From Thioalkalivibrio sulfidiphilus HL-EbGr7 (GTDB lineage: Bacteria; Pseudomonadota; Gammaproteobacteria; Ectothiorhodospirales; Ectothiorhodospiraceae): a DNA stretch of 64,000 nucleotides. The notes below the pieces were generated by a model that saw only the letters and a list, made by a program, of their open reading frames with translations, was not told the origin of the DNA and did no database searches. Position numbers and translations under genes: made by a program. Shown here piece by piece: positions 50,924 to 59,881 of this stretch (the first letter of the stretch is position 1; every line of letters starts with the position of its first letter). The DNA is taken from positions 2,800,501 through 2,864,500 of the forward strand of contig NC_011901.1 of assembly GCF_000021985.1 (NCBI RefSeq), given 5' to 3'.

Positions 50924-52009
50924 TCATCGGGCCAGCAGCCTCCGATGGGAGTGAATGGACATGAGGATACCGAATGCCGCCAGCAGGGTCACCATGGAGG
51001 TGCCGCCGTAACTGACCAGCGGCAGGGGCACGCCCACCACCGGCAGCAGGCCGCTGACCATGCCCACGTTGACGAACAGGTAGACGAAGAAGGTCAGGCT
51101 GAGGGAACCGCCCAGCAGCCGCGCGTAGGCGTCCTGGGCCTTCACGGAGATGTACAGGCCGCGCAGGATGACCAGCAGGTACAGACTCAGCAGCAGCAGC
51201 CCGCCGAGCAGGCCGAACTCCTCCGCATAGACCGCGAAGATGAAGTCCGTGGAGCGTTCCGGCAGGAACTCCAGCTGGGACTGGGTGCCGTTGAGCCAGC
51301 CCTTGCCGTACAGCCCGCCGGAGCCGATGGCGATCTTGGACTGGATGATGTGATAGCCCGCACCCAGGGGGTCGCTTTCCGGGTTGAGCAGGGTCAGCAC
51401 CCGCTGGCGCTGGTAGGGGCGCATGAAATGCCACAGCACCGGCAGCGCCACCAGGGCGAGCGCGCCCAGGGCGAAGATGATGCGCCAGCGGATGCCGGCC
51501 AGGAACACCACCAGCAGCCCGGCGGCGCCCACCAGCAGCGCCGTGCCCAGGTCCGGCTGGCGCGCGATGAGCACCATGGGAATGAGTGCCAGCAGGCCCG
51601 CCGCCACCACCTCCAGGAAACGCGGCGGCAGGGGCCGGTCGGCCAGGTACCAGGCCACCATCATGGGCACGGCGATCTTCATCAGTTCCGAGGGCTGGAA
51701 GCGCACGAAGCCCAGGTCCAGCCAGCGCTGCGCGCCCTTGCCCATCTCGCCCATGACCAGCACCGTCGCCAGCAGGCCGATGCCCAGCACGTAGATCCAG
51801 GGGCTCCAGCGCTTGAGGTTGTCGGCGGGGATCTGGGCCATCACCAGCAGCGCGGTGAAGGCCACGGCCAGGCGCACTAGCTGGCGGTTGAGCATGTCCA
51901 TGCTCTCGCCGGTGGCACTGTACAGGGCCACCAGCCCGACACCGGCGAGCAACAGCAGGCCGGTGAACAGCACCATATCCAGGTGCAGGGCCCGAACCAG
52001 GGTACGCAT
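50924..52009 (-). CDS. rodA: Rod-shape SEDS glycosyltransferase RodA
   Basis: 361-aa polytopic SEDS protein. 'LYSATGESMDMLNRQLVRLAVAF', 'RWLDLGFVRFQPSELMKIAVPMMVAWYL', the aspartate of 'ARQPDLGTALLVGAAGLLVVFLAG' and 'GLLPVVGVPLPLVSYGGTSMVTLLAAFGIL' are diagnostic. It polymerises lipid II with PBP2 during elongation. It overlaps the mrdA stop by 1 nt, so the pair is coupled. Confidence 0.97.
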   Translation of the reverse strand: MRTLVRALHLDMVLFTGLLLLAGVGLVALYSATGESMDMLNRQLVRLAVAFTALLVMAQIPADNLKRWSPWIYVLGIGLLATVLVMGEMGKGAQRWLDLGFVRFQPSELMKIAVPMMVAWYLADRPLPPRFLEVVAAGLLALIPMVLIARQPDLGTALLVGAAGLLVVFLAGIRWRIIFALGALALVALPVLWHFMRPYQRQRVLTLLNPESDPLGAGYHIIQSKIAIGSGGLYGKGWLNGTQSQLEFLPERSTDFIFAVYAEEFGLLGGLLLLSLYLLVILRGLYISVKAQDAYARLLGGSLSLTFFVYLFVNVGMVSGLLPVVGVPLPLVSYGGTSMVTLLAAFGILMSIHSHRRLLAR

Positions 52010-53865
52010 CAGCGCTCCTCCCGCAACAGGTAGTAGTCGATCACCTCGCGGGCGATGGGCGCGGCCACACGCCCGCCGCTGCCGCCGTGTTCGGAGATCA
52101 CGGCCACCGCGATGCGCGGCGCCTCCGCCGGCGCGTAACCGATGAACAGGGCGTGGTCGCGCAGGTGCTTGGCCAGCCCCTCCTCGTCGTACTCTTCGTC
52201 CTCAGCCAGACCGAACACCTGTGCGGTGCCGGTCTTGCCGGCCAGGGTATAGCCGCGGATGAAGCGCCCGGTGGACCAGTAGGCGGTGCCGTTGCTGCGG
52301 TGCACGGAATTGATCATGGGCTGGATGACCTGGTCCCAGTGTTCCGGGCGGGAGACCTGCACCGGGGTCAGCCACTCGGTTTCATGCAGGCGCAGGTCGC
52401 CGCTCACCGGGTCGATGATGCCGCGCAGCAGGTGCGGACGCACCCGCTCGCCCCGGGTGGCGATGGTGCTGGTCATGGAGGCCATCTGCAGCGGCGTGGC
52501 CAGCATGTAGCCCTGGCCGATGGAGGTGATCACCGTCTCGCCCGGGAACCAGGGCATGTTCTGGGTGGCGCGCTTCCATTCCCGGCTGGGCAGCAGGCCC
52601 GGGCGCTCGCCGGTGGTGTCCAGCCCCGTCACCTGCCCCAGGCCGAACTGACCCAGGAAGGGTGACATGCGGTCGATGCCCATGCGCACCCCCAGGTCAT
52701 AGAAGTACACGTCCGAGGACTGGGCGATGGCCTTGTCCAGGTTCACCAGCCCGTGTCCCTCCCGGCGCCAGTCGCGGTAGCGGCGATCGTCATTGGGCAA
52801 CTGGAAGTAGCCCCGGGCGAACATGGTGCGTGCCGCCGTGGTCACGCCAGCCTCCAGGCCCGCCAGACCGACGATGGGCTTGATGGTGGAGCCGGGCGGG
52901 TACTGGCCCGAGAGGGCGCGGTTGAACAGGGGCTGGTAGCGGTCGTTGCGCAGTTCGTTGAACACGCTGGCGGGGATGCCGTGCACGAACAGGTTGGGGT
53001 CGAAGCTCGGCTTGCTCACCAGGGCCAGCACCTCGCCGGTGTTGGGGTCCATGGCCACCACGGCTCCGTTGCGCCCCTCCAGGGCCCGGCGCGCGGCGGC
53101 CTGCAGGCCCACGTCCAGGCTCAGCACCAGGTCCCGCCCCGGCACCGGGGCCTCGCGCTCCAGCACCCGCAGCACCCGGCCCTGGGCGTTGACCTCCACC
53201 TTCTGATAACCCACCCGGCCGTGCAGCACGTCCTCGTAGAAGCGCTCCACGCCGATCTTGCCGATGTGGGTGGTGCCGCTGTAGTTGCGCCGGTCGATGC
53301 GCGCCAGTTCGCGCTCGTCGATGCGCCCCACGTAACCCACCACGTGGGCCATCTCCTCGCCCAGGGGATAGTGCCGGGCCAGGCGCGCCTGGATGTCCAC
53401 GCCGGGGAACAGGTGCCGGTTGATGGCGAAGATCGCCACCTCCTCGTCGCTCATGTTGAGCTTCACCGGCACCGCCTGGAAGGGGCGCTTGCCGCGCAGC
53501 TCGCGGCGGAAGCGGGTGATTTCCGCCTCTTCCAGGGACAGCAGGTCCGTGAGGCGGGCCAGGGTGTCCTCCAGGTCACGGACCTGTTCCGGGGTGATCT
53601 CCAGCTGGTAGGAGGGACGGTTCTCAGCCAGCACCACGCCGTTGCGGTCGTAGATCAGGCCGCGGGGCGGGGGCACCGCCTCCAGCCGCACGCGGTTGTT
53701 CTGGGAAAGCGTGGTGAAGTGGGAATAGTTGACCACCTGCAGGAAGGTGAGCCGTGTGGCCAGGGTGCCGACCAGGATCAGCACCACCAGCACCATGATC
53801 ACGGCACGGGAAAAGAACAGGCGCTGTTCCTGCTGGTGGTTCTTGATCGCCTGTCGGACAGCCAT
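52009..53865 (-). CDS. mrdA: Penicillin-binding protein 2
   Basis: 618 aa from the ATG at 53865, with a basic N-terminus and one transmembrane helix (about 20-40). Transpeptidase motifs: S-T-I-K in 'GQYPPGSTIKPIVGLAGLE', S-S-D in 'IAQSSDVYFYDLG' and K-T-G in 'LAGKTGTAQVFG'. The N-terminal pedestal has 'PPPRGLIYDRNGVVLAENRPSYQLEI'. It cross-links peptidoglycan in the elongasome with RodA. It is the first gene of this run; rsfS and rlmH, often upstream, are missing here. Confidence 0.97.
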   Translation of the reverse strand: MAVRQAIKNHQQEQRLFFSRAVIMVLVVLILVGTLATRLTFLQVVNYSHFTTLSQNNRVRLEAVPPPRGLIYDRNGVVLAENRPSYQLEITPEQVRDLEDTLARLTDLLSLEEAEITRFRRELRGKRPFQAVPVKLNMSDEEVAIFAINRHLFPGVDIQARLARHYPLGEEMAHVVGYVGRIDERELARIDRRNYSGTTHIGKIGVERFYEDVLHGRVGYQKVEVNAQGRVLRVLEREAPVPGRDLVLSLDVGLQAAARRALEGRNGAVVAMDPNTGEVLALVSKPSFDPNLFVHGIPASVFNELRNDRYQPLFNRALSGQYPPGSTIKPIVGLAGLEAGVTTAARTMFARGYFQLPNDDRRYRDWRREGHGLVNLDKAIAQSSDVYFYDLGVRMGIDRMSPFLGQFGLGQVTGLDTTGERPGLLPSREWKRATQNMPWFPGETVITSIGQGYMLATPLQMASMTSTIATRGERVRPHLLRGIIDPVSGDLRLHETEWLTPVQVSRPEHWDQVIQPMINSVHRSNGTAYWSTGRFIRGYTLAGKTGTAQVFGLAEDEEYDEEGLAKHLRDHALFIGYAPAEAPRIAVAVISEHGGSGGRVAAPIAREVIDYYLLREER

Positions 53866-53878
53866 TGGGGCTATAAAA

Positions 53879-53988
53879 ACAAGTGGCAAGTGGCAAGTGG
53901 CAAGGGAAAACCATCACGATGTTCCTTCATGTCAGAGGGTGGTTTCCCTTGTTCCTTGCCACTTGAGACTAGCCACTTGCCACTGGCA
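53879..53988. repeat. AGTGGCA heptamer dyad between ppa and mrdA
   Basis: The left arm 53879-53905 (AAGTGGC x3 at 7-nt steps) and right arm 53946-53988 (CTTGCCACTTGAGACTAGCC type) enclose about 40 nt. It fills the gap upstream of mrdA and downstream of ppa, both leftward. Words and layout match 30911-31001. Confidence 0.88.
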
Positions 53989-54525
53989 TCAGACCTTGCT
54001 CTTCTGGAAGCGTTTCTGGCAAGCGACGAGTTCCGCCTTGGCCTCCTCGACACCGACCCACTCGTCGATCTTGACCCACTTATTGGGCTCCAGTTCCTTG
54101 TAGTGGCCGAAGAAGTGACTGATCTGAGCCAGGAGCGACTGAGGCAGGTCACTGGGGCTCTGGACATGATCGTAGGAGGAGTGCAGGTCATTGACGGGCA
54201 CCGCCATGATCTTGGAATCCGGACCTTTCTCGTCGGTCATCCTGAGCATGCCCACGGGGCGGCAGCGGATCACCGAGCCACTCATGACCGGCACCGGGGT
54301 CAGCACCAGGACATCCACGGGATCGCCGTCCTCGGAGAGGGTGTGGGGTACGAAGCCGTAGTTGCAGGGATAGAACATGGCCACGTTCAGGAAGCGGTCC
54401 ACGAGCAGCGCACCGCTGTCATAGTCCACTTCGTACTTCACCGGCGCGCCATGGGCCGGGATCTCGACGATCACGTTGATGTCGTTGGGCAGGTCATTGC
54501 CTGCCGAAATCTTATCCAGGTTCAT
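53989..54525 (-). CDS. ppa: Inorganic pyrophosphatase
   Basis: 178-aa family I pyrophosphatase: 'NVIVEIPAHGAPVKYEVDYDSGALLVDRFL', 'YPCNYGFVPHTLSEDGDPVDVLVLTP' (the D-x-D-P-x-D metal-binding signature) and 'FGHYKELEPNKWVKIDEWVG'. It hydrolyses PPi to drive biosynthesis. It is divergent from adk, across 185 nt that should hold both promoters. Confidence 0.97.
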   Translation of the reverse strand: MNLDKISAGNDLPNDINVIVEIPAHGAPVKYEVDYDSGALLVDRFLNVAMFYPCNYGFVPHTLSEDGDPVDVLVLTPVPVMSGSVIRCRPVGMLRMTDEKGPDSKIMAVPVNDLHSSYDHVQSPSDLPQSLLAQISHFFGHYKELEPNKWVKIDEWVGVEEAKAELVACQKRFQKSKV

Positions 54526-54710
54526 ATGCCTCGATTCCTGAGAATTCGGTGTGGAGCGCGCATTATACCGGCTCCGCGGCCCGCCGACAGCGGGCCGTCA
54601 CTCTCTTGCGCGGCACCGGCCGAGGAGGTATAAGTCAGGCCCAAACACTTCCAAAAAACCTCGCCTGCCGGGCTGTGGCGCCTGCGGGCGAACAGTGAGG
54701 GGGAGACGCC

Positions 54711-55982
54711 ATGCGCATCGTGCTTCTGGGAGCGCCGGGATCCGGCAAGGGAACGCAAGCCAAACACATGGTGGAGCGCTACAGGGTGCCCCAGATCTCC
54801 ACCGGAGACCTCCTGCGCAGTGCCGTCACCGCCGGCACCCCCCTGGGCCAGCAGGCCAAGGCCGCCATGGATGCCGGCCAGCTGGTGCCCGACGAGATTG
54901 TCCTGGGCATGATCCGCGAGCGCCTGGCCATGCCCGACGCCGACGCCGGTTTCATCCTCGACGGCTTCCCCCGCAATATCAGTCAGGCCGAAGCCCTGGA
55001 CCGCATGCTGGAAGAGATGGGCCGCCCCCTGGACGGCACCCTGCTGATCGACGTGGACTTCGACCTGCTCATGCAGCGTCTCAGCGGTCGACTGACCTGC
55101 GAATCCTGCGGCGCCGTGTTCAACCGCTACACAAAGCCCCCGCGCCACGACACCGTCTGTGACATGTGCGGCGGCAACCTGCATCACCGCGCCGACGATA
55201 ATGAAGAGACCATCAGCAACCGTCTGCGCGTCTACGAGGCGCAGACCAAGCCCCTGGTGAGCTACTACCAGAGCCGGGGCGTGCTGGAGACCATCGACGG
55301 GGAAGGCGAGATCGATGAGATCTTCCAGGCCGTCACCCGCGGCGCCGAAAAACTGGTCAAGGCCGCCAGCGAGCGGCCGGTGGAAGCGGCCCCCGCCAAG
55401 CCTGCCGCCAAACCCGCGCCCAAGCGCAAGGTCAGTGCCGTGAAGCAGGCCGCGGAGGCCGTGAAGGCCAAGAAGGCCGCTGCCGGGAAGAAGGCCGGCG
55501 AGGCTGCCGGCGAGAAGAAGACCGTCGCCAAGGCTGCTCCCAAGAAGGCCGCCACCAAGAAGACCGAGGAAAAGGCCGCGCCCAAGAAGGCCGCCACCAA
55601 GAAGGCGGTGAAAAAGGCTGCACCCAAGAAGGCCGTCACCAAGAAGGCGGTGAAAAAGGCCGCACCCAAGAAGGCGGTGAAAAAGGCCGCGCCCAAGAAG
55701 GCCGTCACCAAGAAGACCGTGAAAAAGGCCGCACCCAAGAAGGCCGCCACCAAGAAGGCGGTGAAAAAGGCCGCGCCCAAGAAGGCCGTCACCAAGAAGA
55801 CCGTGAAAAAGGCCGCACCCAAGAAGGCCGCCACCAAGAAGGCGGTGAAAAAGGCCGCGCCCAAGAAGGCCGTCACCAAGAAGACCGTGAAAAAGGCCGC
55901 GCCCAAGAAGGCCGCCACCAAGAAGACCGTGAAAAAGGCCGCACCCAAGAAGGCCGTCACCAAGAAGAAGTCCCGTCGCTGA
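54711..55982 (+). CDS. adk: Adenylate kinase with histone H1-like C-terminal repeat tail
   Basis: 423 aa, twice the usual 215. Residues 1-214 are a standard long-type adenylate kinase: P-loop 'GAPGSGKGTQ' (7-16), 'DGFPRNISQAE', and a four-Cys zinc LID (C130, C133, C150, C153). Residues 217-423 are a Lys/Ala/Pro tail with about ten units of V-K-K-A-A-P-K-K-A-(V/A)-T-K-K-(A/T). The DNA of these units is near-identical with a 42-nt period (about 55512-55970), and one unit is shortened. There is no stop between the parts and a terminator follows, so this is a true fusion. The tail should be disordered and bind nucleic acid or polyphosphate; that is inference. Confidence 0.96.
   Translation: MRIVLLGAPGSGKGTQAKHMVERYRVPQISTGDLLRSAVTAGTPLGQQAKAAMDAGQLVPDEIVLGMIRERLAMPDADAGFILDGFPRNISQAEALDRMLEEMGRPLDGTLLIDVDFDLLMQRLSGRLTCESCGAVFNRYTKPPRHDTVCDMCGGNLHHRADDNEETISNRLRVYEAQTKPLVSYYQSRGVLETIDGEGEIDEIFQAVTRGAEKLVKAASERPVEAAPAKPAAKPAPKRKVSAVKQAAEAVKAKKAAAGKKAGEAAGEKKTVAKAAPKKAATKKTEEKAAPKKAATKKAVKKAAPKKAVTKKAVKKAAPKKAVKKAAPKKAVTKKTVKKAAPKKAATKKAVKKAAPKKAVTKKTVKKAAPKKAATKKAVKKAAPKKAVTKKTVKKAAPKKAATKKTVKKAAPKKAVTKKKSRR
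55560..55972 (+). repeat. 42-nt tandem coding repeat in the adk tail
   Basis: About ten near-identical units encode VKKAAPKKAVTKK(T/A). Two unit types (VTKKT and ATKKA) alternate in several places, producing an 84-nt higher period. One unit is only 27 nt long (VKKAAPKKA). Such a tract should vary in copy number between strains by slippage or recombination. Confidence 0.92.
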
Positions 55983-56030
55983 GCCCCTGCCCGGCGCGGT
56001 CACCTGCCGAAGACGGCAGGATCATCCGGC

Positions 56031-56059
56031 ACGGCCCCTACCCGGGGCCGTTGTCTTTT
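56031..56059 (+). terminator. Rho-independent terminator of adk
   Basis: An 8-bp GC stem (56031-56038 with 56044-56051), 5-nt loop and a T-rich tail (56052-56059) lie 48 nt after the adk stop and just before the lptD region. Confidence 0.85.
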
Positions 56060-56111
56060 TGGCCGGATGGCTGTGCGGCACGGCCGCGGCCATCCCGGCC
56101 TGGAAGCACCA

Positions 56112-58328
56112 GTGAGCGTGGACCTGCTGAAACGGACATTGTTGACCCTGACGCTGGCGGCGGCTTCAACCCCCGTCCTGGCCGAGGAGTTTGATCCCTG
56201 GGCCCTGTGCCGCCCGGCGGAGCAGGCGCCGTTCAGCCCCCTGGTGCCTGCCGGCGACACCCGCATCCACCTCTACTCCGACGAGGCCCTGATTGACCGG
56301 CTGGGGATTTCCATCTTCCGGGGCAACGCGGAGCTGTCCCGGGATGGCCGCACCCTGAGCGCGGACGAGTTGCGTTTCAGCGAGGGGCAGGGGCTGGCCG
56401 AAGCGGAGGGCGGGGTGCGTTTCGAGGACAGCCAGTTCCGCCTGGAAAGCCCGCGCGGCTACCTGCTGCTGAACACGGACCAGGGCCGGTTCGAGGACGC
56501 CCGCTACTTCTACGCCCCCATGCACGCCCGGGGCGCGGCCAGCCGGGTGGAGCGCGTGGACGCCGAGCGGTTCCGCCTCAGCAACGCCAGCTACACCACC
56601 TGCGACGAGGGCAAGGATGACTGGATCCTGCGCGCCAGCCGGGTGGACCTGGACCGGGAGAGCGGCGAGGGACGGGCCCGCAACGTGCTGCTGCGCTTCA
56701 AGGGCGCACCGCTGTTCTACACCCCCTACATCAGCTTCCCCATCGACGACCGGCGCAAGTCCGGCTTCCTGTACCCGAGCATCGGCAATTCCGACGCCTC
56801 GGGCCTGGACCTGTCGGTGCCCTATTACTGGAACATCGCCCCACACCGGGATGCGACCCTGACCCCGCGCATCCTGGGCGAACGGGGCCTGATGCTGGGC
56901 GGCGAGTTCCGCTACCTGAACCCGCGCAGCCACGGCGAGCTGACCCTGGAATACCTGGACGACCGGGACTACGGTGAGGAGCGCGGCTCCGTGAGCCTGA
57001 ACCACCAGGCAGAGCCCACCCAGCGCACCCGCCTGGACGTGCAGGTCAACCAGGTCTCCGACGCCGACTATCTCAGCGACCTGGGCAACTCCCTGGCCAT
57101 CGCCAGCACCACTCACCTGGAGAGCCGCGCCGACCTGCACTATCGGGGTGATGGCTGGAACCTGCTGACCCGTTTCCAGGGCTTCCAGACCGTGGACCCG
57201 GCCATACCCTCCGCCGGTCGCCCCTACCAGCGCCTGCCCCAGGTACTGTTCACCACAGCCCCGCCCACCACCCCCCGCCTGCTGGAGGGCAGCCTGCGGG
57301 CGGAGTGGGTGGCCTTCGAGCGCCAGGATACCCTCACCGGCCAGCGCCTGGACCTGATGCCCGGAGTGAAGATGCCCCTGCGCCAGCCCTGGGGCTTCCT
57401 CACACCGGGCGTGAAGTACCGCTACACCAGCTATCAGCTGGAGGACACCGCGCCGGGCACGGACACCCGGCCCGACCGCAGCGTGCCCATCGTCAGCGTG
57501 GACAGCGGCCTGTTCTTCGACCGCCCCCTGGCAGACGGCGGCCTGCAGACCCTGGAGCCGCGCGCCTACTATCTCTACGTGCCCTACCGGGACCAGGACG
57601 AGCTGCCCCTGTTCGACACCGGGCGCATGGACTTCAGCTTCGACCAGCTGTTCCGTGATCACCGCTTTACTGGCGCAGACCGGGTGGGCGACGCCAACCA
57701 ACTCACCCTCGCCCTGACCTCCCGGCGCCTGGACGCCATGAGCGGCGAGGAACGCTACCGGGCTAGTATCGGCCAGATCCTGTATTTCGATGACCGGCGC
57801 GTCACCCTGGCGCCCGGCCAGGCCCCGGCCACCCAGAACAGCTCCAGCCTGGTGGCGGAGGCGGCCCTGCGCCTCGCCCGGGAATGGTCCACCCGCGGCG
57901 CCATCCAGTGGGACCCTCATCGGGAACAAACGGAACTGGCCACGGCCCAATTGCAGTACCGGGGCCCGGGTCGGCGCATCGCCAACCTGGGCTACCGCCT
58001 GCGCGAGGACCCGCTGCGCCCGGATCTGGAGATCGAGCAGGTGGACCTGTCCGCCGCCTGGCCGGTCTCGGCCCGCTGGGATCTGGTGGGCCGCTACAAC
58101 TACAGCCTGCGGGACGAGCGCGACCTGGAGGTCCTGGCGGGCCTCGAATACGAGAGCTGCTGCTGGCGGGCCCGCCTGGTTGCGCGGCGTTATCTGACGG
58201 CGGGTGAGGCGCGGGAGTACAATAACGCCATCTATTTCCAGCTGATCCTCAAGGGACTGGCCGGCCTGGGCACGGGCCTGGGCGACCTCCTGGGGGAAAG
58301 CATTCGGGGTTACGAGACCTATGATTGA
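56112..58328 (+). CDS. lptD: LPS-assembly protein LptD
   Basis: About 738 aa from a GTG at 56112 ('VSVDLLKRTLLTLTLAAASTPVLAEEF', signal peptide); the ATG at 56067 would add 15 residues. It has an N-terminal OstA/LptA-like domain ('IFRGNAELSRDGRTLSADELRFSEGQGLAEAEGGVRF') and a C-terminal beta-barrel. Cysteines for the LptD disulfides are visible: one in 'ALCRPAE', one in 'YTTCDEG' and the C-C pair in 'YESCCWRARL'. With LptE it inserts LPS in the outer membrane. It overlaps surA by 8 nt. Confidence 0.95.
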   Translation: MSVDLLKRTLLTLTLAAASTPVLAEEFDPWALCRPAEQAPFSPLVPAGDTRIHLYSDEALIDRLGISIFRGNAELSRDGRTLSADELRFSEGQGLAEAEGGVRFEDSQFRLESPRGYLLLNTDQGRFEDARYFYAPMHARGAASRVERVDAERFRLSNASYTTCDEGKDDWILRASRVDLDRESGEGRARNVLLRFKGAPLFYTPYISFPIDDRRKSGFLYPSIGNSDASGLDLSVPYYWNIAPHRDATLTPRILGERGLMLGGEFRYLNPRSHGELTLEYLDDRDYGEERGSVSLNHQAEPTQRTRLDVQVNQVSDADYLSDLGNSLAIASTTHLESRADLHYRGDGWNLLTRFQGFQTVDPAIPSAGRPYQRLPQVLFTTAPPTTPRLLEGSLRAEWVAFERQDTLTGQRLDLMPGVKMPLRQPWGFLTPGVKYRYTSYQLEDTAPGTDTRPDRSVPIVSVDSGLFFDRPLADGGLQTLEPRAYYLYVPYRDQDELPLFDTGRMDFSFDQLFRDHRFTGADRVGDANQLTLALTSRRLDAMSGEERYRASIGQILYFDDRRVTLAPGQAPATQNSSSLVAEAALRLAREWSTRGAIQWDPHREQTELATAQLQYRGPGRRIANLGYRLREDPLRPDLEIEQVDLSAAWPVSARWDLVGRYNYSLRDERDLEVLAGLEYESCCWRARLVARRYLTAGEAREYNNAIYFQLILKGLAGLGTGLGDLLGESIRGYETYD

Positions 58329-59652
58329 GATTCGCAACACGCTGTTCCTTCTGTCCGCCATGGCCCTGACACTGGCCCTGGCCTGGCCCTTACAGGGGCT
58401 GGCCCAACGGGCTGACGACGCCCCCCTGGACCACATCGTGGCCCTGGTGGAAGACGACGTGATCATGCACAGCGAGCTGCAGAACCGGCTCGACACGGTG
58501 CGCCAGCAGATCCTGAGCCGCGGCGGACGACTGCCGCCGGATGACGTGCTCATTCCGCAGGTGCTGGAGCGCCTGATCATCGAACGCCTGCAGCTGCAGC
58601 AGGCCACCCGCGCCGGCATCCGCATCGACGACATCACCCTCAACCAGACCATGGAGCGCATCGCCCGGGAAAACAGCATGAGCCTGCCGGAGTTCCGCGA
58701 CCGGCTGGTGGCGGACGGTATCGACTTCCAGGTGTTCCGGGAACAGATCCGCGACGAGATGACCATCGGCCAGCTGCGCCGCCGCCAGGTGGAAAACCGC
58801 ATCCAGGTGAGCGAGCAGGAGATCGACGACCTGATCGCCAGCGAGTCCGGCGCCATCGACCGGGACGTGGAATACCGGCTGAGCCACATCCTGGTGCCCC
58901 TGCCCGAGGGCGCCAATGCCGCCGACATCCAGGCCGCCCGGGAGCGCGCCGAGGCCATCCGCAAGCGTGCCGTCGCCGGGGAGAACTTCTCCGAGCTGGC
59001 CCTGAGCGAGTCCGCCGGTCAGCAGGCCCTGGAAGGCGGCGACCTGGGCTGGCGCGCTGCCGCCCAGGTACCCACCCTGTTCGCCCGCAACGTGGTGCTC
59101 ATGCGCGAGGGCGAGGTGAGCGAGCTGATCCGCTCCCCCTCCGGCTTCCACCTGATCAAGCTGCAGGAACGCCGCGGCGGCGAGCGGGCACAGATCACCC
59201 AGACCCACGCCCGGCACATCCTCATCCAGCCCACCGCCATCCTGAGCCAGGAGGACGCCCGGGAGCGGATCGCCGGCCTGCGCAACCGCATCCTCATGGG
59301 CAACGATTTCGCCGACCTGGCCCGCGCCCACTCCGACGACCGGGGCAGCGCCATGCGCGGCGGCGACCTGGGCTGGACCGATCCCGGCGACCTGGTGCCC
59401 CAGTTCGAGGAGGTCATGAACGCCCTGGCCCCCAACACCCTGAGCGAGCCCTTCCTGAGCCCCTTCGGCTGGCACATCGTGGAGGTGCTGGACCGCCGCA
59501 CCTACGACAGTTCCCGCCAGCTGATGCGCGCCCAGGCCCGGGAGATCATCCGCGAGCGCAAGCGCGAGGAAGAAACCGAGCTCTGGCTGCGCCGCCTGCG
59601 CGACGAGGCCTACGTGGAGTTGCGTCTGCAGACCCGCGTGAGCGGGCTGTAA
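58321..59652 (+). CDS. surA: Periplasmic chaperone/peptidyl-prolyl isomerase SurA
   Basis: 443 aa with a signal peptide, the SurA N-terminal chaperone domain ('LDHIVALVEDDVIMHSELQNRLDTV', 'VLERLIIERLQLQQATRAGIRI') and two parvulin domains ('YRLSHILVPLPEGA...GENFSELALSES' and 'THARHILIQPTAILSQEDA...DFADLARAHSDD'). It escorts outer-membrane proteins, including LptD, whose gene overlaps it. The order lptD-surA-pdxA-ksgA is conserved in Gammaproteobacteria. Confidence 0.96.
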   Translation: MIEIRNTLFLLSAMALTLALAWPLQGLAQRADDAPLDHIVALVEDDVIMHSELQNRLDTVRQQILSRGGRLPPDDVLIPQVLERLIIERLQLQQATRAGIRIDDITLNQTMERIARENSMSLPEFRDRLVADGIDFQVFREQIRDEMTIGQLRRRQVENRIQVSEQEIDDLIASESGAIDRDVEYRLSHILVPLPEGANAADIQAARERAEAIRKRAVAGENFSELALSESAGQQALEGGDLGWRAAAQVPTLFARNVVLMREGEVSELIRSPSGFHLIKLQERRGGERAQITQTHARHILIQPTAILSQEDARERIAGLRNRILMGNDFADLARAHSDDRGSAMRGGDLGWTDPGDLVPQFEEVMNALAPNTLSEPFLSPFGWHIVEVLDRRTYDSSRQLMRAQAREIIRERKREEETELWLRRLRDEAYVELRLQTRVSGL

Positions 59653-59658
59653 CGGCAT

Positions 59659-59855
59659 TTTCTCTCGCGGAGGCGCAGAGGCGCGGGGAAAAGACTTTAT
59701 TCAGAATTTTTTCTCCGTGTCCCCGTGGCTCCGTGAGAGGACAGGCTTTGTGTTCAGCAATCACACCCATCCTCTCACGGAGCCACAGAGTCACAGGGAA
59801 ATCAAAATCATTGTTAATTCACTTCTCCGCGTCCCTGCGCCTCCGCGAGAGAATA
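59659..59855. repeat. Nested inverted repeats between surA and pdxA
   Basis: Outer arms 59659-59695 and 59822-59855 (CTCTCGCGGAGGCGCAGAGG and inverse). Inner arms 59708-59740 and 59769-59802 (CTCCGTGTCCCCGTGGCTCC and inverse). The word length is 8-9 nt. The layout is the same as at 3871-4053, with different words. It fills nearly all of the 229-nt gap inside an otherwise compact operon. Confidence 0.88.
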
Positions 59856-59881
59856 ATGCCTTCTGACCCAACCCGCCCAGG

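Noticed and set aside
55430-55982. Lys-rich adk tail as a separate histone-like gene
   Set aside because: It is in frame with adk, with no stop, no separate ribosome binding site and a single terminator after it.
54522-56003. 493-aa open frame on the minus strand across adk, Leu/Gly/Phe-rich
   Set aside because: It is the antisense of the adk tail repeats; its regular GLFHGLLG pattern only mirrors the KKAAPKK codons, and the kinase frame is certain.
56166-58964. 932-aa open frame on the minus strand opposite lptD and surA
   Set aside because: Long antisense frames are common in GC-rich DNA with G/C-ending codons; no domain is visible and the plus-strand genes are secure.
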